Below, piece by piece: positions 50,791-60,376 of a DNA stretch of 64,000 bases. The stretch spans positions 75,358,680 through 75,422,679 of the forward strand of contig NC_090751.1 of assembly GCF_036898095.1 (NCBI RefSeq), in the 5' to 3' direction. Under the pieces are notes generated by a model. The model did not search any database. It worked only from the letters and a program-made list of their open reading frames with translations, and had not been told where the DNA came from. The position numbers and the translations under genes are program-made. Positions within the stretch are counted from its first letter, which is position 1; every line of letters starts with the position of its first letter. Origin of the DNA: Palaemon carinicauda. Lineage: Eukaryota; Arthropoda; Malacostraca; Decapoda; Palaemonidae.

Positions 50791-52534
50791 GTCTCCAGGC
50801 GTGAAACCGAAGCGAGGCTACGCCCCTGTGAGGGACGCCGGAGTGGGGTTGTCTGAGGAGCTCGTGTCGTGGAGGAAGCTCCCTCGGGAGTTCCGTCAGG
50901 AGCTGCAGAAGGTCCGGAAACCATTCCGCATGCTGCCATAGCGGAGCTACCAGAGTCATTGAACAGTTGACCGATAGTCTGGTCCTGTTGAGCACCCTTC
51001 TCATCAGACAGAACGGTGGGAAGGCGTACACGTCGATGTTGTCCCACCGTTGCTGGAAAGCATCTTGCCAGAGTGCCTTGGGGTACGGGACTGGGGAGCA
51101 GTACAGGGGCAGCTTGAAGTTCAAGGCTGTCGCGAACAAGTCCACAGTCGGGGAACCCCACAAAGTCAGGACTTTGTTGGCTATCTGAGGATCCAAAGAC
51201 CACTCGGTACTCACTATCTGCGAAGCCCTGCTCAGACTGTCGGCAAGCACATTCCTCTTGCCAGGAATGAAGCAAGCTGATAGTGTTATCGAGTGGGTTT
51301 CGGTCCACCTCAGAGTCTCTACTGCAAGATGGGATAGCTGTTGCGAAAAAGTGCCTCCCTGCTTGTTGATATAAGCCACTACCGTGGTGTTGCCGCTCAT
51401 CACCACCACGGAGTGACCCGCCAGGGACCGTTGGAACTGCTGAACAGCCAGAAAGACGGCCTTCAATTCTAGCAGGTTGATGTGTAGGCACTTTTCTGAT
51501 TCTGACCAAAGGCCTGAGGCTCTCTGGTTCAGAACGTGCGCCCCCCACCCTTCTTTTGACGCGTCCGAAAACAGAGTCAATTCCGGGGGGAGGACGAGAA
51601 GACTCACTCCCTTCCGCAGGTTCTCGTCGACCAGCCACCACCGCAAGTCCGTCCGTTCCAGAGACCCCATTGGGATCAGAATGTCTGGGGAATCGGATCC
51701 TTGATTCCACCGGGACTTGAGCCGCCACTGAGGGGATCTCATCCTGAGGCGGCTGTTTGGAACTAGACGGGCCACGGAGGATAGGTGGCCTAAGAGACGC
51801 AACCACGATTGGGCGGGGAGTTCTTTTCACCTGAGGAAAGGTTCCGCTACCCTCCTCAGTCTTGCTATCCGGTCGTCTGATGGAAAGGCTTTGTGGAGAT
51901 TGGTGGCTATTAGCATGCCTAGATAAACCAGTTGTTGGGACGGCTGCAGAGAGGACTTCTCGAGGTTTACCACGATCCCCAGATCCTGGCAAAGATCCAG
52001 AAGCCTGTCTCGGTGCCGAAGAAAGGTCGACTCCGAGTCTGCTAGGATCAGCCAATCGTCCAGGTAACGAAGGAGACGAATGCCGTTCCTGTGCACCCAA
52101 GATGAAATCAGGGTGAACACTCTGGTGAACACCTGAGGAGCTGTGGAAAGACCGAAACACAGCACCTTGAACTGATAGATCTTGTTGTCTAGGCAAAATC
52201 TCAGGTACTTCCTGGAAGATGGATGGATTGGGATCTGGAAGTACGCGTCCTTTAGATCCAGTGTGCACATGAAGTCTTGTGGTCTCACCGCAAGTCTGAC
52301 CGTGTCTGCTGTCTCCATGCTGAACCGGGTTTGTTTGACAAACCTGTTCAGAGCTGAGAGATCGATGACGGGTCTCCAGCCTCCAGTAGCCTTCTCTACA
52401 AGAAAGAGTCGACTGAAGAAGCCTGGGGAGCCGTCCACGACCTCCTGAAGAGCACCCTTCTCGAGCATGGTCTCGACTTCGGCCTGAAGGGCCAGCCCCT
52501 TTGCCGATCCCGTGGCATAGGAGCTCAACGACAC
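50474..52534 (-). pseudogene. DIRS-A4 reverse transcriptase-RNase H
   Basis: One frame of about 685 codons with a single TGA at 51827-51829 (CGA in A2). RT: GFFSRLFLVEKATGGWRPVI, TLDLKDAYFQIPIHP, FKVLCFGLSTAPQVF, YLDDW; all catalytic Asp residues present. RNase H: LTLFSDASKEGWGAH, NLLELKAVFLAV, then VVMSGNTTVVAYINKQGG where A2 has SDN, so the third catalytic acid is Gly and RNase H is predicted inactive. DIRS linker intact (LWGSPTVDLFATALN). The 5' end is cut by the deletion next to gag. Confidence 0.9.
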
Positions 52535-52779
52535 TGGATTTGCTGCTGCTGTTGTGGAGGGGCTGGAGGCTTATAGGGCCGAGTTGTAAGGGCCCTATGG
52601 AGAAGGGAGTCCGTGCTGGATTTCATCCACCTCTCAGCCATTCGCTCCATGTCTTGAGGCTTAAACAGGTTCTCCCCCAGAAGGGAAGCATGTCGGAGCC
52701 TACACACATCCACGGCGGGGACCTTCGGATGGAATCTGGTGAGCGTGGTCGCGCAGGTTGGCGATGGCGCGATGTGGCA

Positions 52780-53190
52780 TGTCAACGCGTTGGCGAGCGA
52801 TGGCGAGCAGCATGCGCAGGTGAATGACCGCGCAATGGCGAGCAGCATGCGCAGGTGAGTGATCGTGCGATGAGGTGTGATGGCGATCAGCATGCGCAGG
52901 AGGGCGATCGCGTGATGGCGAGCGATGGCGAGCAGCATGCGCAGGAGGGCGATCACGTGATGGCGAGCGATGGCGAGCAGCATGCGCAGATGGGCGATCG
53001 CGTGATGGTGAGCGATGGTGATCAGCATGCGCAGGAGGGCGATCGTGCGATGGCGAGCAGCATGCGCAGGAGGGCGATCGCGTGATAGCGAGCGATGGCG
53101 AGCAGCATGCGCAGGTGGGCGATCGCGTGATGGGGAGCGATGGTGATCAGCATGCGCAAGAGGGCGATCATGCGATGGCGAGCAGCATGG
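52780..53190. repeat. 45-base VNTR in DIRS-A4 gag
   Basis: Units begin gatcgcgtgatggcgagcg and end cagcatgcgcaggagggc. Full 45-base units start near 52908, 52953 and 52998; a 35-base unit at 53043 is followed by two more 45-base units. Upstream units are more degenerate. A 45-base unit keeps frame and codes about ALLRMLLAIARHHAI; the short unit shifts it. Confidence 0.88.
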
Positions 53191-53930
53191 GCAGGAACTG
53201 AAAGATCGCTGGCGCGTTGGCGAACATGTGTTTTTGACACACGTGCAGCACGATGTTGCGTAGCCACAGGACCAGGTAGATGGTGAGCAGGGAGCTCAAA
53301 TGAGCGCTGACGAGCAGGAGAGCGCTGGCGAGGAGGGCGAACATCAGGAGAGAGCCGACGAGCAGGAGATCGCTGGCGAGCAGGAGAGCGCCTGTGCGCT
53401 AGCACTGCTCGAGGAAGGGAAGGATCCCTTAGCCCCGAAGGGACCGTTGCCCGTCGGGTGACAAGTTCTCCAGAAGGCGAAGATCTGGCAGAAGATGGTG
53501 AACGGTCTGCAGAGAGGTTCAAGGAAGACGGAGCTGTAGGTTGAGGCTGACGAGGAGAGTCCCCCTCGGAGGATGAAGACCCAAAAAGGCGCCTCTTAGA
53601 CCCCCTGTAAGGGGAAGGGAGGCCCTTGCAGCGTAGCGGACGGTGAGCCTTACGGCAGAGGCGGCCTCGGGGAAGATCGTCGGGACCATCAGTCCTCCAA
53701 AGGGGAGTCTCCGTCAAAGCACTTCCCTCAGAAGGAAGCTGAGCAGCAGCAGAGACCGAAGGACTCACTTCCCCCTTCGAAGGATGTACGGAAGGGGGAG
53801 GAGAGCCTTTAGCACCATCATCCGCGGCGGATTGCCCAGCCACGCCGGAGGCCTCTGTCACCATGACGTCAACAATAGACAGAGGGTCTACCTCTGCTAC
53901 CGCCGGCGACTGCTTAACAGCGGCCCCCAA

Positions 53931-53984
53931 CGAGACAAGGTCAATAAAAGCGGCCCCCAACGAGACAAGGTCAATAAAAGCGAC
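53931..53984. repeat. 27-base tandem duplication in DIRS-A4 gag
   Basis: gcggcccccaacgagacaag plus gtcaataaaa occurs twice in a row; in frame, it duplicates FIDLVSLGA. Confidence 0.85.
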
Positions 53985-54589
53985 CCTGGAGGGCAAGCCC
54001 TTAAGCCCCAGGGACGCCCAAATCTGTAAAAGATCCTCATTGGTTAAGGCATTATCAATAACTTCCCCCGGAGGAGGAGGGGGAACCGCCTCGCTATGGG
54101 AGGCGACGCCCTCTCCCCCACTTAAGGTCGGGAAACAGAACAAGGGCCTGCGCTCCCACTCGGCCGACTCTCCTTAGGAGGCGGACGAGGGGGAGCTTCG
54201 GAGGAGGTTTGGGCGGCGGAAGAAGAGCCCCGAGAACCTTCCTCCTTCAAGGATAACCCCGAAGGAGAACGGTCTCTCTTGGACTTCTTCTTAGCCGACG
54301 GACAAACCTCTCCCACTGGGAGGCAGACCACTCCCTGCACTCACGGCACATGTTCTCCTGGTCACACCGTCGGCCCCGACATTGAGGGCAGAGGGTGTGC
54401 GGATCCGTAGTTACGTCCGACATGAAAGTCCCACAAGGACGACCGGCAACTCCAGGGCACGTACGCATTGTAAAGAAATAATAATGAAGGTCAACTTCCA
54501 ACCAACACACACTGTGAAAAGAAAAAGCAGAAAATTAAAGGCTGTCACGAGGACGATGAGCAGACACGTCTGATCACCGCCGAGCCAAA

Positions 54590-54775
54590 GTGAAGTGAAG
54601 CAAGTCACCGGTGTGTGGAGGGAGGAGGGGTAGCAAGGTACCCTTCCCCACCCCCCCCGCTAACTAGCGCGGGGTAATTAACCCTCGTTAAAACTATTGG
54701 CTCGTCATTTCAGCTGCACTAAAAGGCAAACCCTCTGTGAATAGCTATGGTTTGTATTTTGGTTACAGAACAAAT
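54590..54775. repeat. DIRS-A4 right inverted terminal repeat
   Basis: gtgaagcaagtcaccggtgt, ctaactagcgcggggtaatt and the tip ggttacagaacaaat; inverse of 48930-49110. Confidence 0.87.
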
Positions 54776-54846
54776 ACTTAATCAAAAATTGAGTGATTAC
54801 TCGAAAGTGTCATTATTCGTAAAATGATATTTTCATAATAAAATAT
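54776..54846. other. Spacer with a DIRS-B left-tip fragment
   Basis: 54818-54842 reads aaatgatattttcataataa, matching the DIRS-B left tip as predicted from its ICR (22540-22580). The first 40 bases are not recognised. Confidence 0.6.
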
Positions 54847-55754
54847 GACAAATTCGAAGATAATTTGTATTTTTCCTAACCATACAAACCTTAGCTATTT
54901 ACAAAGGGTTACCTTTTAGCGCAGCTGAAATGGCGAGCCATTAGAATTTAACGAGGGTGTATTACCCCCGCGCTAGTTAGCGGGGGGGGTAGGAGAGTGG
55001 TAGCTAGCTACCCCTCCTCCCCCTCACACACAGGTGAATACTCACTTTCACTTAGAGGTAGGACTTGTCTTGGGGGACAGGGCTGGCGGGCAAATACAGT
55101 GAACCCTCGTTTATCGCGGTAGATAGGTTCCAGACGCGGGCGCGATAGGTGAAAATCCGCGAAGTAGTGACAGCATATTTACCTATTTATTTAACATGTA
55201 TATTCGGACTTTTAAAACCTTCCCTTGTACGTAGTACTGTTAACAAACCACCCTTTAATGTACAGAACACTTAATGCATGTACTACAGCACCCTAAACTA
55301 AAACAGGCACAAATATTAAAGGCGATTTTATATCATGTGTTTCCTAAACACCTAAAAAGCACGATAAAAAATGGCAACCAATGTTTTGTTTACGTTCATC
55401 TCTGATCATAATGAAGAAACAAACTCATTTAGTGTACACATATATGTATAGGTTAGTTTTTGCATCGATTATATTGATTATACAGTACTGTATGTTGATT
55501 TTTTTATTACCAATGTTTTAGTTTACGTATTTTTCTTAGGACTTCCAAATGAAATCTTTTTCTTTATGACGCCGCCTGAAACGACGGCGTGTACGCTCAG
55601 TAAACAACCACGCTCAGAACAAACAAGGCATTTAACGCGCATGATGATAGTGATAAATAATGATACAGTACATACAGTATTTACAGTAAAAGCATTTACA
55701 AAATATGTTACCTTACAAATATAAATTATACAGTACTTGTACGTAGCAAAGCAC

Positions 55755-55756
<2 letters not shown>

Positions 55757-55791
<35 letters not shown>

Positions 55792-55810
55792 GAGAAGAGA
55801 GAGGAGAGAG

Positions 55811-55846
<36 letters not shown>
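55757..55846. repeat. Imperfect GA-rich array in Tig-3
   Basis: GA units with occasional extra G or A. Tig-2 has a CT/CA-rich stretch (actcactcactcactctcac) at the equivalent place near 41155. Confidence 0.9.
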
Positions 55847-55850
<4 letters not shown>

Positions 55851-56120
55851 TTTACGTACGAATGTAAATTTTAAAACAAAAAAAATATGATAGGTTACAA
55901 CATGTAGACTTTTAAAACCTTCCCTTTAACTTAATGCATACAGTACGTACATTACTAAACTATAAAACAGGTTAAAGTAAAAAATAAAGATTGTTACTGT
56001 ACTCACCACGAAAGAAGTTCAAGAAAAACTTGAATGACGATGGCGATGAATTTGCTGCACAGTAGAAATGATGATGATGAAGCTGATGATGTGTTCTACT
56101 GTGCAGTCAATGATAGTATT

Positions 56121-58005
56121 TTACGTTCTCTTCAGACGGAGGTGTCTTTTCCTGGGACACCTCTTCAACTTCTTCCTGGGAAACTTCTTCAATTTCTTCC
56201 GAAGGCGTACTAGCAGGAGGAACTGGCTCTTTTTTGCGAGGCTGGAAGAACATTGTGATCGGAAGTTGTTGCCCGCTGCTTCTTTTTTCGATCCAAGAGC
56301 ATCCTGTAGGGAGTCATGATGTCATCGACCTTATTTGAGAATTGCATCGAGCGAACCATATCCTCGTCCCACTCTTGTAACATTTCTTTCGCCTCCTTCA
56401 TATGGTTGCAGAGCTTGGCAAGCCGTTCTAATGTTAAGCCCGTTTCTTCGACATTTTCTTGGGTCTCTTCCTGGGTACCCCTCACTCTCTTCCTCACTTG
56501 CCGATTTCGTCAGGTCTTCGAGGTCTGCGTCAGTTAGGGGCTGGGAATGGCAGTCCAACAACTCGTCGACGTCTTCAGTCGTCATGTCGCCAAACCCGTC
56601 ACCTCCAATTATGGCAGCCAACTGCACAGATTTCCGTATTGCAGAGTGTTGGATTTCCGACGGAGTAAATCCCTTGTCGTCGTAAACAATATCGGGCCAC
56701 AGCTTCTTCCAGCTCGCATTCACGGTTGCAGGTTTCATCTCTTGAAGTGCCTTTTGAATATTCTGCAGGCACGTGGCTATGGTGTACTGCCACCAGTACG
56801 CCTTCAAGTTGAAATCTTCATCCTCGTCATCTTGGGCAGCATCCACACACGCAACGAGGTCCGCCAAGGTATTCTTCGTGTAGAGGGCCTTGAACGCCCT
56901 GATAACCCCCTGGTCCATCGGTTGAATTAATGACGTGGTGTTGGGTGGCAGGAACTCAACCTGAACGCCCTCACGCGACAGGTCAGTTGCGTGTCCACTA
57001 GCGTTATCCATAAGGAGAAGGATCTTGAATGGCAAGCCCTTCTCTAAGAGATATTCATGGACTTGCGGGATGAAACACTGGTGGAACCAGTTGGAGGTCA
57101 GCATCTTCGTAATCCATGCTTTTTGATTATGCATCCAGTACACGGGAAGGAGATTCTTATTTTTATTTTTCAAAGCGCGAGGATTTTTCGACTTATAAAT
57201 AAGCCCCGGCTTTAACAAAAATCCAGCAGCATTGCCACACATCACGAGGGTAACGCGATCCTTGAATGCCTTAAAGCCAGAGGCTTTGGCTTCCTCTTTG
57301 AACAGGAAAGTTCGCGACGGGCATTCTCTTCCAAAACAAGCCGGTTTCATCCATTAAACACTTGTTCCGGCTTGTATCCACCTTCAGCGATAATGTTCTT
57401 GAAAGTCTGGTTCACGTAAGTTTCAGCAGCGGCAGTGTCAGCGGAAGCAGACTCCCCATGCAGGGGGAAACGCTTTTCAGGGCGAAGCGTTTCTGAAACT
57501 TCGCGAACCATCCTTTGCTTGCGGAAAAACGTTTCTGAGGCTGGGAATCAGTGGATGTCCCTGGTTGAGGATCATCTGCATCATCATCATCTTCAGCATG
57601 GTTGCCGTCGTCGTCTTTAGGTTCCTTTGCAGCAAAATTCTCATATAAGCTCAAAGCCTTTGTTTGGATGGTGTTCGTATCCAACGCTATGTTCTTCTTC
57701 CGGCAGTCGGCAATCCACACAGCTAAAGCACCTTCCATGCGTACGATCGTTTTATTACGCGTTGTAACGACTCGCTTCGCTGATCTGCTAAAGGTGATTG
57801 AAGCAGTCTTTCTAATGTTCGCCTCGTCCTTCTTGATGTAGCGAACGGTGGATTCGTTGATGCCAAAATGGCGGCCGGCGGCCGCGTAACTTCTACCATC
57901 TTTTAACATGTCGAGAAGCGTAACCTTCTCAGCTATCGTCATCATCCTTCGGTGGCGTTTAGGCTCACTACCAGCCTTACTAGAAGCAGAACGCTTGGGA
58001 GGCAT
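56121..58005 (-). pseudogene. Tig-3 transposase (Tigger/pogo, DDD)
   Basis: ATG 58005 (MPPKRSASSKAG), colinear with Tig-2. Helix-turn-helix regions at 57980-57480; catalytic core at 57350-56860 (LLLMDNASGHATDLS; PPNTTSLIQPMDQGVIRAF). Lesions: a frameshift near 57460 (extra G in catgcaggggga), a lost base near 57350 that destroys the first Asp motif (MDETG in Tig-2), and frame changes near 56480 and 56280. The stop TAA is at 56121-56123. A codon reading GGA here (near 57380) is TGA in Tig-2. Degraded more than Tig-2. Confidence 0.9.
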
Positions 58006-58326
58006 TGTAACAGAAAGTTCAACAAAAAGTTCAACTTAAAACAGTCGCACACAGCACAGATTAAACTTCACAAACTTAAGAACGTCTACTCGGCAATACG
58101 GGGGAAAGAGAAAGTGAACAATCCAGCCCCGCGAGAACTTTGATGCTGCGGGTAGAAGATGCGGGCAAAACACCAATCACAGGCTAGATAACAAAACTTG
58201 AGTTTTGATTCGTCATCTATCAGCGCTTGAACCAATCACAACCCGTCTTACAGTACTATGGTGCGTTGGTTACTCATAGAAGATGCCCCGCGCATAATGA
58301 ACGTACGTAGATCAAGTACAATACCG

Positions 58327-58450
58327 TAATAATAATAAATAATGATAATAATACTGTACAGTAATAATAATAATAATAATGATTAATAATAATAACAATA
58401 ATAATTTTATTAACAACAACAATAATAATAATAATAACAATAATAATAAA
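58327..58450. repeat. TAA-rich microsatellite
   Basis: Imperfect aataataataat with caa interruptions; absent from the same place in Tig-2. Confidence 0.9.
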
Positions 58451-58470
58451 AATTTACGTACGCTATTTTA

Positions 58471-58473
<3 letters not shown>

Positions 58474-58514
<41 letters not shown>
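58474..58514. repeat. (CT)n microsatellite in Tig-3
   Basis: About 20 CT units; the empty counterpart of the array that CR1-1 entered in Tig-2. Confidence 0.95.
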
Positions 58515-58520
<6 letters not shown>

Positions 58521-58988
58521 TTACAGTATTCGAAATGTGATTTTTGCAACAAAGAATATTATTGGATGCAGTACTGTACTACGTACGTATACATACAAAA
58601 GATTCATGGAAAAGAAGCACATCCATTACAGTACACACCATTCTAATATGGTATGACTGCATCTGATTTGCGTTTCATGTTCGATTTAATTTTACTACGT
58701 ACTGAATTATCGTATGATCACATTCTCTTTTCGTGTTTTATTTCTTTCTGTGAAGAATTATATATCATATGTAATGCAATGAACAATCAGTAAGAGCAGA
58801 TATTACTAATTACAGTATTAATGGAATTACAGGTAACAAAATATCGTATTTGGTTGTCTTCAGATTTCGCGGCTATTTTCGAATTTTCCGGAAAATCCGC
58901 GATATGTATATATATATGGGTTATGGGAAAACCCCCGCGAAGTGGTGAATCCGCGATTGTCGAACCGCGAAGTAGCGAGGGTTCACTG

Positions 58989-59095
58989 TATGTGTAAATA
59001 GCTAAGGTTTGTATGGTTAGGAAAAATACAAATTATCTTTGAATTTGTCATTTGTTCCGTAACCGAAATACAAACCACACTATTTACATAGGGTG
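58989..59095. repeat. DIRS-A5 internal complementary region
   Basis: gtgtaaatagctaaggtttg to gaatttgtcatttgttccgt to acaaaccacactatttacat; follows Tig-3 directly. Confidence 0.85.
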
Positions 59096-59570
59096 ACTTA
59101 CCCCTTAGGAAGGGTGGAAAGTCCCCAGCCATACTGGCTTTGGCTTTACCCGGGGACTCAGAATCTGAGTGAGTCGCACTCGAGAAAAGGAGTCCCTGCA
59201 CCTCACAAGTTCCTTGCTCCGCAAGGAACTATGTGGCCTACATAAGCTGTGTGTGAAGGAAGAAGTGTGACCCGTCCTAGGCAATTGACCTGGAGTTCCA
59301 GAAGGAACTCTGGGTTAGGACGTTCCCAATACCACCTTCGTCAGGGTATGGGGGACGCGACAGTATTGACTCAATACTCGGAACACAAGGAAGCATGGTT
59401 TACCTGCAGAGGTTCGAGGTCAGCTATGCAGAGACCAGGATGCTGCTTCCCCGTAGAAGGGGGATGATGAAGAAAGAAGTAAGGGCCAAACATACTTCTT
59501 TCGTTCATGCAGACTAAAAACCTGATAACAATGCCCTCAACCTTCTGCTACCTGTCCAAAAAGGAGCCTG
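59096..59570. other. Conserved non-coding stretch, DIRS-A5
   Basis: Homologous to 2171-2529, 18051-18530 and 49276-49746. No gene. Confidence 0.55.
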
Positions 59571-59573
59571 AGG

Positions 59574-60376
59574 TTAGACCAGCTGTTGTGTAGCCACCAC
59601 AGAGCGATAGAAAACGTATCGAGACTCCTGTGGGTCACGCCCTGCAGGAAGCGGGCTGCGAAGGTCACTAGACGCTTCCAGACTCCAGCTTGTAGCACCT
59701 GCGTCACAGAGTAGTATTACTCGAAGACGAGTGACGTTGCGATGTATCCAACATCGTGCTGTAGGGCGACGTGACGGGGGAGGGTCTGGAGACAGGTCGA
59801 GATGAATGTCCATGAGTCCGGGCTGAAGAGGTATACTGGAGACTCTCCCCCATGTCCTCCTTGTGCTCCAAAATCGGCTGCAACTGAGGACAAACTGCAG
59901 CTGTTCCCAGCGCTAATCTCTCGATTCCTTTACTGGCAAGAAAGAGAAGGTCTTGGGACATCAGATACAGAATGGAGACTCGAAATCTTGAATGAATCGG
60001 ATCGAAGGGCCGGGACCCCCAGATTCTGAGTCTAGCCAACAACTCAGGAGCGAGCCTAAATGTTGCCTTCCCCTCTTCCTTAGAAAGGGGGGAGTAGTAA
60101 GAGACCAAGAAGATTGCTTACACACTGGCCGTGGCCAGAGTGAGCAGGAGACCCCAAGGCGGAAAACAATCCGAGGGCCTGTCGTAAAGGGTCTTGAGAA
60201 GATCTCTTAAAGGACTAAAAGTCCGGGCCATGCTCCAAGTTAGGGGTCTTCCTCCGACTAGGGCAGGGACGATCGTAGCTTCGCATGAGCGAGGATAGAT
60301 CCAGCGGGCAGGAAAAAGTTATTCCTTTAAGCCTGAAGGTCAGGGAAAGGGCTGAGCGACAGGCTTCATTGCCGAG
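59574..60376 (-). pseudogene. DIRS-A5 tyrosine recombinase, eroded
   Basis: Fragments KATFRLAPELLARLRIWGSR (60080-60020), DLSPDPPPSRRPTAR and RDPQESRYVFYRSVVATQQL match the A4 recombinase in order but in different frames; the SAKRV, HDVRG and HYLQD motifs are not intact. Interrupted at 60376 by Nimb-2. Confidence 0.7.

Larger units (their letters stand above)
52540..54468 (-). pseudogene. gag: DIRS-A4 gag with 15-residue repeat array
   Basis: ATG 54468 (MRTCPGVAGRPCG), Cys module DPHTLCPQCRGRRCDQ and CRECREW, then a frameshift at the Lys run near 54285. The conserved block (LLQIWASLGLKGLPS, LGAAVKQSPAVAEVDPLSIV) carries an internal duplication of 27 bases near 53940. RxRSP repeats follow to about 53300, then a regular array of about 15 residues per unit (53190-52780), and a short remnant of the C-terminal part (RFHPKVPAVDVCRLRHASLL) before the deletion. 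Most of the C-terminal globular domain seen in A2 is missing. Confidence 0.83.
48924..54775 (-). mobile_element. DIRS-A4: nearly complete DIRS-A copy
   Basis: 5.85 kb with both tips (gacaaattcgaagat at the left; ttacagaacaaat at the right), ICR, recombinase, RT-RNase H and gag, all on the minus strand. It is shorter than A2 without its insertion (7.75 kb) because of a roughly 300-base deletion between gag and RT near 52545 and a shorter gag repeat. The left junction is aaaatat|gacaaatt and the right acaaat|acttaatc, again compatible with crossover at AT. Confidence 0.9.
55097..58988 (-). mobile_element. Tig-3: Tigger/pogo DNA transposon
   Basis: 3.9 kb, ends cagtgaaccctcg and cgagggttcactg, with TA on both sides (55095-55096 and 58989-58990). 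Removing it with one TA restores ggcaaatatgtgtaaatagc, the sequence seen uninterrupted in A2 at 2064. Transposase on the minus strand. Subterminal cgcggat and gaagtagtga words recur at both ends, as in Tig-2. Confidence 0.93.
58006..58988. other. Tig-3 5' region
   Basis: Leader homologous to Tig-2 38700-39034, then a TAA/CAA-rich stretch (58327-58450), a (CT)n array (58474-58514) and the subterminal region ending in the terminal repeat. No gene. Confidence 0.6.
54847..60376 (-). mobile_element. DIRS-A5: DIRS-A copy split by Tig-3 and cut by Nimb-2
   Basis: Left tip gacaaattcgaagataat after an AT, left terminal repeat to 55096, then Tig-3. The ICR follows at 58989-59095, then the conserved non-coding stretch and a broken recombinase, where Nimb-2 enters at about 60376. 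The rest of A5 would lie beyond Nimb-2, outside the window. Confidence 0.85.

Noticed and set aside
52780..53190. CRISPR-like array
   Set aside because: Units are directly tandem with no unique spacers, and the DNA is eukaryotic; it is a coding minisatellite.
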